A stretch of 64,000 nt of DNA from Patiria miniata (taxonomy: Eukaryota; Echinodermata; Asteroidea; Valvatida; Asterinidae): assembly GCF_015706575.1 (NCBI RefSeq), contig NW_024037063.1:8556927-8620926 (forward strand), given 5' to 3'. The notes beneath the pieces were generated by a model. It had not been told where the DNA came from. It did not search any database and saw nothing but the letters and a program-made list of their open reading frames with translations. Shown here in pieces: positions 10,101 to 21,200 of the stretch. Each line of letters starts with the position of its first letter. Position 1 is the stretch's first letter. The translations under genes were made by a program, and so were the position numbers.

Positions 10101-12002
10101 CCGGCAGAGGACTGTGAGCTTGTATATCTGCGCAATTTGGATGAAATTGGGCCCTAAAATGGCTCTATTTTGCAAAGGAGCGTAGGCGTCAATTTTCAAA
10201 ATGGCGATGGGCTTCAGGACTGCTTTGGGCTGATCATCTTTGGATGGAATTTTCTCCCAAAAGTCATCGGTTAACCCCCCCCCAAAAAGAAAAAACGAAC
10301 AGAAAGTGAAAGATGATGAAATAAGCTTTAATTTGATGGGTGTCTCAAACACCTTGGTGAGTTGTGAGTATTTTGAATAATTTGCGCACCAGTATCCCCT
10401 AAACGTAAGAAAGGGAGATTTAGGGGAGACCACTGTGGTAGAGGTATTCCAACGCATTGTTGACGACAAGGCTGATGAATCCTGACGCTCGCGCGAAGAT
10501 ACCATGGCTTTGTGCACATTCAGAATAAAAGAAGTTGCGTGAACTTCACGTTAAACATACATTCACGAACCAGTGTGTACTTGTTCTACATAACCCCCGA
10601 GGACAAACACACAAAGCGAGAACAACAGATCCTTTCATTCCTCGGGAGTTGGGTCTTTTGTTCAAAATGGTCCTCCGTAGTAGGTTTGTGTGGTTAGTCT
10701 ATGGGAGAGTGTTATATTACAGGGACAAAGGAAAACACAAAGCATTGTCCTTGGGAGTATAGTAAAACAAGAGTGTGTGCTCACGTGATGTGACCCACCC
10801 ACTGGGCTCTGGAAAGTGGTCAAATAGTGCCCTCTGTTGTTCATGCATGGAGCCCACTACATGTACACATAGAGAGTGAAGACGGTCACTAGTGTGCACA
10901 ATTTAAAAAAAAAAAAACAATTTCAATTTACGTTCATGTGATAACTATTTATGGATATATACTGTTACACTTACTATTACACTTACTATTAAATGACGCA
11001 TATAACTTTAATATGTACACGTATAATGAAGGCATGCATAGTTTGCTTAATGCAAACATGTTTAATACAGAGCACTATAATTGGCATAGTGATAAAAATG
11101 GTATTCAGATAGCTAGTACAATATTTTTTTTTTTACATATTAACACAAAAAAGGTGCTAGCATCATAGTACATGGATTTTGGAATGCAATTTGAAATGTT
11201 TAGGATACAAACATGATTTTGGGTGTTTTTTTTAAGCAGATTCCAATTTCCCATAAATTCCTAAGCAGAAAACTTCAATAACAACTTAATACAAACATGT
11301 TTAATTCAGGTGTCACCCTTCTGAAAATTGACATATTCAGCTGTGATTAAGAAATATTAGGAACAAAATAAAAGACGTTTTTGATAAAAACTTTACCAAC
11401 AAGAGCATAACTTTCCTGTGCTGGGCAAATTTTTTTTCACATAGGCCCTAGTGAACTGTAAAGCCGGCCTCAGGTCAACCCACGATTTGCATGCACCACG
11501 ACGGAACCGTCGGCATCAAGCACAAAAAATATGCTCAGGTTACAAAACTGAGAAATCGTGTGATGGTCGGAAGACATCACATAAGTTTTCTACTCTTGCG
11601 ACTTGTGATTTTTTGAGCGCCAACTGATGCCGATCATTTTTACATTGTCGCAGTTACACTCAAGTTGCAAAAAATCGGGGACTGAGTTGTTCCCGACGGT
11701 CGTAGCTCAGACACAGCTTGATCCTGAAAAGTTAGTCGCTGATGACTGATCTGTGTCGTTGCAAGGTCGACCAGAGGCCGGTGTAGCGTGAATATCTGAC
11801 TCCATGAAATGTAGACTCATTGGTAGTACTGCGCACGCGTGAGTACGATACCATGCTATTTTTAGGATCGTTTCGGGAGAGTGACCTGTCACGTGCGAGG
11901 GATTAACCAATAATAGGGAAAAAGGGGTCCGATTTTCATAGGAGTCGGATTTTCATGTGACACCGGCTTTAGGAAATAGTCACATTTTCACTATCTGAAG
12001 GT
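7181..12002. other. Intergenic region between HSD17B10 and fibulin-1 (tail to tail)
   Basis: No conserved protein, splice-bordered exon or RNA gene was recognised. The longest frame (10014-10517, minus, 167 codons) is Phe/Leu-rich, includes a poly-G-derived run, and resembles nothing I know. The sequence is AT-rich with poly-A/T and poly-C runs (for example 9162-9174). Part of 11700-11960 resembles the repeat family at 28850-29060 and 55430-55540 (ACTCATTGGTAGTA..GC..ACG). Confidence 0.6.
7271..7333. repeat. Short hairpin ending TAGACTGGTTC / GAACCAGTCTA
   Basis: Eleven-base perfect inverted ends enclose 41 bp that also pairs partly (CCCCCA / TGGGGA). Similar CTGGTTCCCTGA... TCAGGGAACCAG hairpins form the middle of the TTAA-bounded elements at 41049 and 45008. 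Confidence 0.5.
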
Positions 12003-12008
12003 TTTATT
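12003..12008 (-). promoter_or_regulatory. Candidate polyadenylation signal, fibulin-1 D form
   Basis: AATAAA on the minus strand, 119 bp after the D stop codon; the first canonical signal downstream. Confidence 0.55.
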
Positions 12009-12126
12009 TTCAACAGTATTCTTCAATGTTCTTTTGTAAAGATTTTTTTGGCAAGCTGCAAGTTGAAACACAGGCCCAGCATCAAAAAACATATTATCCA
12101 GTCATACCGAACAGAAATCTGGAGGT

Positions 12127-12275
12127 TTAGAATGAGTTTGGGCTGACATCGATACTGAAGACAGCAGTGGTGACAGAAAGAAGCTGATTCTCCTGCGTTG
12201 TGCTGAAGAGTTGCATCTCCAGACGGAGATCTGTCTCAAAAGGACCTGTCACAGCTCTCTCCAAATACAGAGTGC
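12127..12275 (-). CDS. FBLN1: Fibulin-1 D-type terminal exon
   Basis: Acceptor GAAACAG; 149 bp ending with TAA at 12127-12129. It encodes [20 protein letters not shown], ending [10 protein letters not shown]. The GPF..L.LEM block matches the end of vertebrate fibulin-1D. The split Gly codon joins in phase with 14507-14787. Confidence 0.88.
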
Positions 12276-15200
12276 CTGTTTCATTGGAGGAGAATTAAAG
12301 AAGCTGAAGGATACTTGCACAAAACAAAAACAAACCAGTGTTCATTCACTTCTGAATATCAGTCATTCATTTGCATCTGAATTTGAGAATCGCTTTGAAC
12401 ACACCTTTCAATTTCGCTACCAGAGCATTTGATTCCATTTCAGTTCAGTCAAAGAAATGATGAAGCAGCACCTTTCGTTTATGTTCATTCAGATTTGTTT
12501 ACAAGACTTCTTTTTCGCTTTTAGAAGGCGATTTCAAACATTCACCATTGTATTTCACTTTTAGTGTAATGCCATCGGCACCAGATACAAATAGGGGTTT
12601 CTTTTTCGTTAACGGTCAATCAAATTAGCTGTACCTGAAATCAAGTTAGAAAAGGTATGCTTGCATAAATAAATGCACAGGTAACGTACGTAATTGGCTA
12701 TCTATTTCTCAAAAAGGATTTCACGGATAATCAAAACGATTGAACCTTTGTTGAATTGAAATGGGATTAAAGACGTGCATTCAAATTCAAGCCAACCTGA
12801 ATGACCGAGTTTCAGAACTGAATGCACATTTCAGGAAATTGGCCGGGAAAACCTATATTAACCCCAAGCACAACTGCAGCAAATATGCAAAACAACTCCC
12901 ACACATTTTATAAGGCAATACCCAATTTCGAAATTACTCACACACAGTAAGAAAATCGGTCAGGGCTGGCATTTGCACTTTTTCCACCTAATCACCCAAT
13001 CTTTTTGCAAAGGCAGTGTGAAAATGCGCCGTGGGCCTGTGCTCGCTATGTTGGTGGATTGGTTGGTGGTTGGGTTGGTGGACAGTTTACTTGGCCCATT
13101 TTATCCGGGTGTATTATATTCAGTGGCCTAGCAAGGTCATTTTTATGGGGGGGGGGGGTAAAATTGTTTGAAAAGGGCACTGCACATCCGTGGTGAAATG
13201 TAGAAACGTTTTTTCCTTTAAGCGTTTCTCGTCATTTTGCAACTAACAAACCTAACCCCAAAATGCCCGTAAACCTGTTTTCCAAAGAGGGGGAAACCTT
13301 GTGTGGACGTGGGCAAGTCCACACAATGTATCTGAAAACTGGTTTATGTGGACAGCTTTTGCTCGGAATTAAGGCCCCCCCCAAAAAAAATAGTCAGTCT
13401 CTGGTCAGCGCGCGCATCGATTTAAATCATGTGCATCAATCTTTTTTTCCCCAAAATTTTCCACGGTAGCTCCAACAGCGCCCTCTATTGCCGCACCTCC
13501 TCAAATGTTTGTACCAATTCAAGGAGCACCAGGGAATGGGAAATTGCACCAATTAAGGCAAATGATCGAGGGCACCAAGGCAAATTACACCAACATACAT
13601 GAGGACACAAAAAAGCAAACATAGTACCCTACCTTGTCTGTACAATCCAAGCTTGGAAAAAAAGAGAAGAAACTAGAGATCTATATGTTTGCAAAAGAAC
13701 ATGTCCCAGATTATGCATGTAAAAAAATCATATAAAATCGCACGATGACGTCATCATGACGTCACCTAAATTTTTACCTATAACACATCCCGGTCTATCT
13801 ACATAACGAGTTTCAACCCAATCGGACTTACAGTTCTGTGGATATAGGACTTCAAAATATGTACGTTTGTGATGACGTCACGTGACCCATGATGACGTAA
13901 TCATGACATCACTCTTCAGGGCACATCTATGCTATAAGGATTATGCTTATGCTGACTTTGAATGATGTACAACAAAGATGAATGGCAAAAGTGGAGACCG
14001 GAAAAAACGTGTACAATGTCTATGGGATTTTGAGGCGACAAAAAGAAGAAGGAAGAAAACAAATCAGAACAAAAACAAAGGCTTTTCCGCAACTTTGTGG
14101 AAAAGCTAAAAAAAAAAAAACCAAAAAACGCATTGCCGCATCAATTCCGGAACTTTGGTCTGACCAGAGACCGACTATTTTTTTTTGGTCCAAGTCCACA
14201 CAGTGAATGTAAAATGCTTGTACACCCACAACGGAAGGACAAGAAAACAGTATGCCTCTTCGACTTTTGTCGCGGGGAAAAAAGCAGCTTACCCAGAGTA
14301 AGTTGGTGGATTTATTCTTGCAAGCCCTTGGATAGCACCGAGAAGACAGCACTTATGAAGTTATGCTGGTGATGGGCAAAACCTAACCTTGAATATTTAG
14401 GTCACACATGGGCTTTGATTCAACATTTGTTGTTATCAGTGAGAGTTTTGTGCCCTGATTTTTTTACAAGTTTATGTGATGATGCGAGTGCCAGGTTTGT
14501 ACTCACCGGTGGCGAACCAATTTCCCAGCCTGTCGCGGTTTAAGTCCTTGGTCACACTGAACAGTCCCAGTTCATTTCCTTGGGTCAGTACGAATCTGAG
14601 CCCATTCGCCTGGGAAACGGTCAAGTCCCCAATCTGTAGGCGGAGCAACTGGAGGGGTTGGCGCAGCTCGCGGGTCAGACTCGGCAAGGCGATCTTGTTG
14701 TAGGTGATGAGCTTGACTGGGTCATCGACACAGTTGAAGTCGTTGTTGGGGCAGAGGGTAACTTTGACACAGCGAACTTCGTCGCCACTGTTTAAAAAAA
14801 GACAATAATATATATTGACAAATGATTATATTGACTAATCTGGTAGAAAAGCCGTTAACAATAATATATGGCTTTGGCATAACTAACACGAGTTTTGGGC
14901 TTGGGATAAACTATAGAATGCTCCAGGTGCATGTTCCTGATTTTGATTTGAACTAGAACTCGACCTTTTTTGACATCATGATGGCCTTAATAGGTCTCGT
15001 TCAAATGCAGTCCCTTCGCCAGCCCTGAGAGTCGGGGGGGGGGGGGGATAGAACCAACTAAGGGGGCCCACTACCATAAAAATACAAAAATACACATGTA
15101 TGGCTTTTGCCGTTGGGGGGGGGGGGGGGGGAGGGGGGCAATTGCTCGCCAAGGAAGCCCAGCCCCACCAGGGTCCCCCCTTGGCGACGGGCCTGTTCAA

Positions 15201-18200
15201 ATGACGTCATTTCTTACAGACCAGCGGCATTGCATCGGCATTTTGAGCTTGAGCTTGCGTCGTAATTCGAACACATTTCGAGCAACAAGCGCGCGTGTTT
15301 GGAATATTTTCAACACTGCACAATGCGTGCTTGATTGTGTAAAATATGCAGTTGCAATTCTCCTACAGAGATGACCGTCATTGAGCGAGCCCTATCATGA
15401 CCGTCACTGAGCGAGTCATGGAGAGTCATATCTGAGCTGGAACTATTACTAATTTTGACACAAAAGACTTTTTTTTCTGTACATACTGCATGAAACCCAA
15501 CAAGGATAAGACAACACTGTTCAAAATGTCCATTGGTATGATGTTTGTCAAATACAAGTGTACTCTACAATCTTAAGTGATCAACTTCGAACTGTTAGAA
15601 CCAATAAATCTACAGTAAAGTTACATTACAAAATTTCCCAATTTATAAATTAAGTGCGAACATTATTGAAAACGGCACTAGGATGCTTAAAGCTAATGAA
15701 CAGGGTGAGTCAAAAAAAGCGAAACCCAAATGTCAGGACTATTGTTTTAGTGAAGTTCTGCATGTAGCACTATCAAAATCTAGGATAAGAAAGCCCAATT
15801 CATAAGCTTTCTTTTAGTACAAGAATCATTCAAATCACTCATGTACTTTTCAAGTTACAGAAGTTTAAACACAAACACCGTTTTAAAGTTCTGTCCACGG
15901 ATCACAAAAAAGGTGTGCGTTCTTTCAGTAAAACGAAAACACACATCCCTATGTGATTATTGTTTTGCTGAAAGAACACTTACCTTCTTGTATTTCGTGG
16001 ACCGAACTTTAAAATGGTGGTTGTGTTTAAAATTCCGTAACTTGAAAAGTAAATAAGGGATTCGAATGATTCTTGTACTAAAAGAAAGCTTATGAATTGG
16101 GCTTTAATTTCATATCCTAGATTTTGAAAGTGCTACATGCAGAACTTCACTAAAACAATGGTTTTGGGTTTTACTCACCCTGTATTAAACAAAATAAAAG
16201 GGTGCTAGACTAAAAATACTATAGGCTCCTTGCTGTGTAACAATATTTTTTTATCTGCAACGCTGAAGAGAGTGAACCCTATCCAACAAAGTTCCATGTG
16301 CTTGAATGTCTGTGGTATTTCACTCCAGTTTATACTTACTTGGTGCTTCATTTGTCCAATTTAACCAACCCTAAGCCAGTCAAAAAAATCAACAATAAAC
16401 CATCGAAAGATGCTGATGTTCTATTCAACAAGATTTTTTTTTGAACAAAGACATCAACAAAATGGGGAGGGGGGGGGGGTGTTGCATTAGTTTTAATGAA
16501 TTTCTATAAAAATGTATTATTTTCACAGAGCTGTTCCCCCGACCTCCACTGGATCCGTGCCTGAGATAGCTCAGTTGGTAGAGCACGTTAGGAATAGGAT
16601 TTTGGTTAGGGAAAGGATTTCGGGGAACATCGGTATTGGGGAACATTGGTATTGGGGAACATAGGTATGCACCCCACCCGTTCCTACACCCAACTCTATA
16701 AACAAGAGCCTATTGACAAAAAAAAAGATTGTATACAGGCATGATGGACACTTTAAGCAAACAAATTCAAGAACTGAATGAAGCGGAGACAACATAATAT
16801 GCAGGCTGATTGATGAACAAAATCTTACAACGTCCAATAAGACAAAGAAGTCAAGGACAATATAACATTCATGAATATGAATCCTAATACTGAATGTGCC
16901 ACATTGAATATAGCTTAGAGCATATGGAAAAGACCTCTATTTTGTATTTTCCTTTTGCTACAAAAAAAAACAAACTGAAACTGATGTAGATGTGACTGCA
17001 CTTTAATGCTGTAGTTGAGTTCATCACAAGTCCAGTCACAAGTCCAGTCACAAGTAAATCACAAGCCCGGTCACAAGTAAGTCACAAGTCCAGTCACAAG
17101 TAAATCACAAGTAAGTCACACATCCAGTCACAAGTAAGTCACACGTTCAGTCACAAAAATCCAGTCACAAGTCCAGTCACAAGTTCAGTCACAAGTCCAG
17201 TCACAAGTCCATCACAAGTCCAGTCACAAGTCCTGTCACAAGTCCAGCCGCAAGTTCAGTCACAAGTCCAGTCACAAGTTCAGTCACAAGATTGGTCACA
17301 AGTCCGGTCACAAGTCCGGTCACAAGTCCAGTCACAAGTAAGTCACAGGTAAGTCACAAGTCCAGTCACAACAAGTAACAGAAAATGGGCAATAACACAG
17401 GCATGCCTTTGTCATAGCTCAGTCCGAATAGCTTGTGACCTGACATCGGACTGGATGATTTGTGATGGACTTGTGATTGACTAATGAGGACGATTGAGGG
17501 CAGAGGACAGATGCGACACGTTCACATAATGCACACTACACCCCACTACAACAGGGGTCTACCTGATGTTCCCAAATACCGATGTTCCCCAATACTGATG
17601 TTCCCCGAAATCCTTAAAGGATTAGGGTTAGGGTTAGAGGGTAGGGATTTCGGGGAACATCGGTATTGGGGAACATAGGTATGCACCCCTACAACATAAT
17701 ATAATAGTAGTTACCTTTCGGGGTCTGATTATGTTAAGCATGACGTAGCTTGCCAGGTTGTCACGACCTCTTCATTCAGCGTTGTGGCTAACAGTTTATA
17801 CAAAACATGGATGTTCAAAAGTCCAAAACCAAAGAAACAGAATACTAGCAATAAAGGCGATGTTCAACCGAGGGAACCAAACATCCCCCTTCCATACATC
17901 AAAGGGTTTTCAGAAAAACTGACCAACATATTCCGCAACCACGGTGTCAATTAACACCTACCCCAAGCCGGTTAATACTATCAGGTCCTTCCTTGTACAT
18001 CCTAAGGACAAGACTTCTGACTCTAATAAATGCAGTGTCGTACACAAATTCAACTGCCCCGAGTGTATGGATACATATATTGAGGAGCCCAGCAGATCTC
18101 TGGGGACAAGATTCAAGGAGTACACAATAACAAAAATAACCTCACAGCCGTGGGTGAACATTTAGTTCAACAGAAACATAACATCACCTTGGACAATGTA

Positions 18201-21200
18201 CAAGTCATAGCACGAGGGGAACGCTTCTGGAACAGAAAGATCAGGGAGGCCATAGAGATCAAGACCAAGAGCCCAACACTCAACAGGGACGCGGGATATG
18301 ACCTGCCCGCCATCTATGGTCATGTGAGCAGAGGGATTTAGCCACAACGCTGAAGAAGAGGTCATGACGACCTCGCAAGCTACGTCATGCTTAACAAATT
18401 CAGACTCTGAAAGGTAACCGTTATTTCTATTATTAGCATTTTAAATTAGGTTTTGCCCTTCACCGACAGGCAAAACCTAATTTGATTTACATCACCCCGA
18501 TGCAAAAATTCCATCTTATGAATAGTTAATGCGGTACCCGCTGCTATGCACATCAGATTTGAACCAGCCAACTGATCCCGTTAGCTCGGTGGTCAAGTGG
18601 TAAGACATCTGCACTAGAAAGCAGGAGGTCGTGGGTTCCAGTCCCACCCGAGTGATTTTTTTTCCAACTAGGGAGGTAACACACTGAGTATACAGTGTTT
18701 ATATGTTGGTGAAGGGCAAAACGTAATTTGATTTACATCACCCCAACGCAAAAAAAAATTCCATCTTATGAATAATTATTAGTATTATTTATATTAGGCT
18801 GACTAGCTTGATCTGCAAGAAATGAATTTCAGGACATGGCCTTTATTTCTCAAATTTCGTTGAATTATCGCCCTGCTCAAAGCCAGTTGTGGTTGTTGAC
18901 AACACTGGAAGTGCTGTGCGCTGCGTCCGCATGCTATGTTCTGTTGACTAGTTGACTGTGACTTTCTATGCTATATATTGTGCGGTAACCAGTGAAAATG
19001 CTTGGATGACTGCAATAACAATATTATTGCAGTCATCTGGGTACTTTATTGACATAATATTGCAGTCATCAGATTTATTTTTACCACTGGAAGCCTGATA
19101 TAAATAATAATTTAAAATATATACATGGGGTGCACTTGGTATTCAAACTCTGAATTCTTTTCTTGGACTAATCAATCTTGAGAGGTTTTACAAAAGACAG
19201 AAATAAAAATACATTTCAATAATCTCATTGTTCTTTGGTCAGTCATCACCAGGCCTACAAAGTTAAGCTGCAGAATAAGACACTCCCAACATTCAAGTTT
19301 TGTCCGTTCAACCAGGTCCTGTCATGCAGCTGTTGGAAGACGAGTCCCTTAAATCTCTCAAAATGGATACTCTGATATATTGAAGAAAATCTTGGAGACG
19401 TATCGCGCAGCCAAAACGCCCCTCTGGTAGACTTCCATCTCCACGTCTAAGTTGTACTCCTTGGGACCTTCGATGCTCCTCATCACATTAATGGTTGCCA
19501 CATAAGCGCTCTGCATCAGAGCAAACTCCCCTCCTTGGTGGCCGTCCAGGAACTTAAAGCGGTAGCTGAAGCGACGGTCAGGAACAGTGGCAATCTTGAA
19601 GAGGACAGCTGGTGCCAGGAAGTTGGAGGAGAAGGCGATGTAGTTGAAGGACTTGGAGAGAGGAAGATTCTGACAGTCAGAGTCCAGGATTGAGCAGCGT
19701 TGGCGGACACACTTGTGAGAGCTGGGGAAGTAGTCAGAAATCAGCTACATATAAGTTTCAGTTGGTCTAGAGGTACAAACACTGATTTAATGAAATGCTT
19801 TCTCTGGGAGTGATGTATTTTCATTTGTGTTTCCTGCATTTTGGACGGATGAAGCATTTCAACTCGGAGATACGAAAACCCATTGAGTGCTATGATACAC
19901 ATCTCTTAAAAGAATTATAACATCTTCAAATGGCATTACAAGGACACAAAATGAATGCTGCAAAAAGAACCAAAGATATTATGATAAAGCCAAATATACA
20001 GGAATTTTGGATGGAGGAGAATGAAGAAAACGGCTATGTAGTCAATTCATAAATAATACAACAAGCTAATAAGGTAAAATTAAACCCAACTGACAAGTCA
20101 TCAATATTAAATTGTCATCAACTTAAAATCTCGATGATTCTGTTTTGAGATATGTTGAAAAAAAGAGGTTTTCTTAGGAACAGCTAGGAGAAACAGGGAG
20201 TAGAAGTAGAGAAAGCAAAAAGTTACCTAGAGACTTCAACTGAAAACTATACATGAGAAAATCCAATCTGTGTTCTCCTTTATTTTTGGCATACTAAACT
20301 CAACCAAAAAAAAGAAAGTCCCCCTTAATACATTTTTGTCTAACTGAAAAACTACTGGGCACATCTTGCTCAAATTACGACTGATCAGTACAGAAATTCC
20401 TTAGCAATCCAGCCATACTCTTTGTTTGGCCCAAAACAGTGATAGTGTGTACAAATTATGCAATTTATGACAAAAAGTTGCACTTTTGTATATGTGCAAG
20501 GTAAGTGTGAACCACAACCTGCACTATACAAAAGTGCAACTATTTTCGGTATCATTTGTCATAAATTTCACTGTTTTAGGCCAAATAAAGAGTATGGCTG
20601 GATCGCTAAGGAATTTCTGTACTGATTAGTCGTTATTTGAGCGAGAGGTGCTCAGTAGTTTTTAAGTCAGACAAAAAGTATTGGAAGGGGGGAATTTCTT
20701 TTTGGGTTGGCTAGTGTAGAATAAGGTAAACTTGAAAAACGTACAAAACTCACCTTTGCCATGAAACGTTCATTAACAGCATGCAAACCATATGTAGTAC
20801 CGTGGTGGGCAGGCAGACAGGCGGGCGTGCAGAAAGGGACAGCTATACATAATCTCTACTGGATGTCACTTAAACACATGATGTCACCAACTTCAATAAA
20901 CGTGCTTCACAACAGCTAGACACATTACAGCCATCACAAGGACAACATACTGAACAATTTTGGACATTTGCTTGCCGTAACACTGCGTAAACATGCTCAG
21001 TATGCATGCGCCTGCCTTGTTGCTAGACCAAAACAGGCATATCTTTAAAAACAGGCACATCTTTAAAACAGGCATATCTTTAAAAACAGGCATATCTTTA
21101 AAACAGGCATATCTTTAAAGACACGGAAAAACTTTAAAAACAGGCACATCTTTAAAAACAGGCACATCTTTAAAAATAGGCACATCTTTAAAAAAAAAGG

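Noticed and set aside
10014..10517. 167-codon minus-strand frame
   Set aside because: Composition is like translated AT-rich spacer, includes a poly-C run, and nothing resembles a known protein.
17020..17376. CRISPR-like array
   Set aside because: Direct repeats are contiguous without unique spacers and the genome is eukaryotic; it is a minisatellite. The same applies to 21030-21591 and 33511-33880.
17625..17640. Telomere or interstitial telomeric tract
   Set aside because: Only about two and a half TTAGGG units, inside a dispersed palindromic repeat.
18581..18654. tRNA gene
   Set aside because: The anticodon stem-loop is imperfect and the same unit with identical flanks recurs at 60219-60415, so it is a SINE head.
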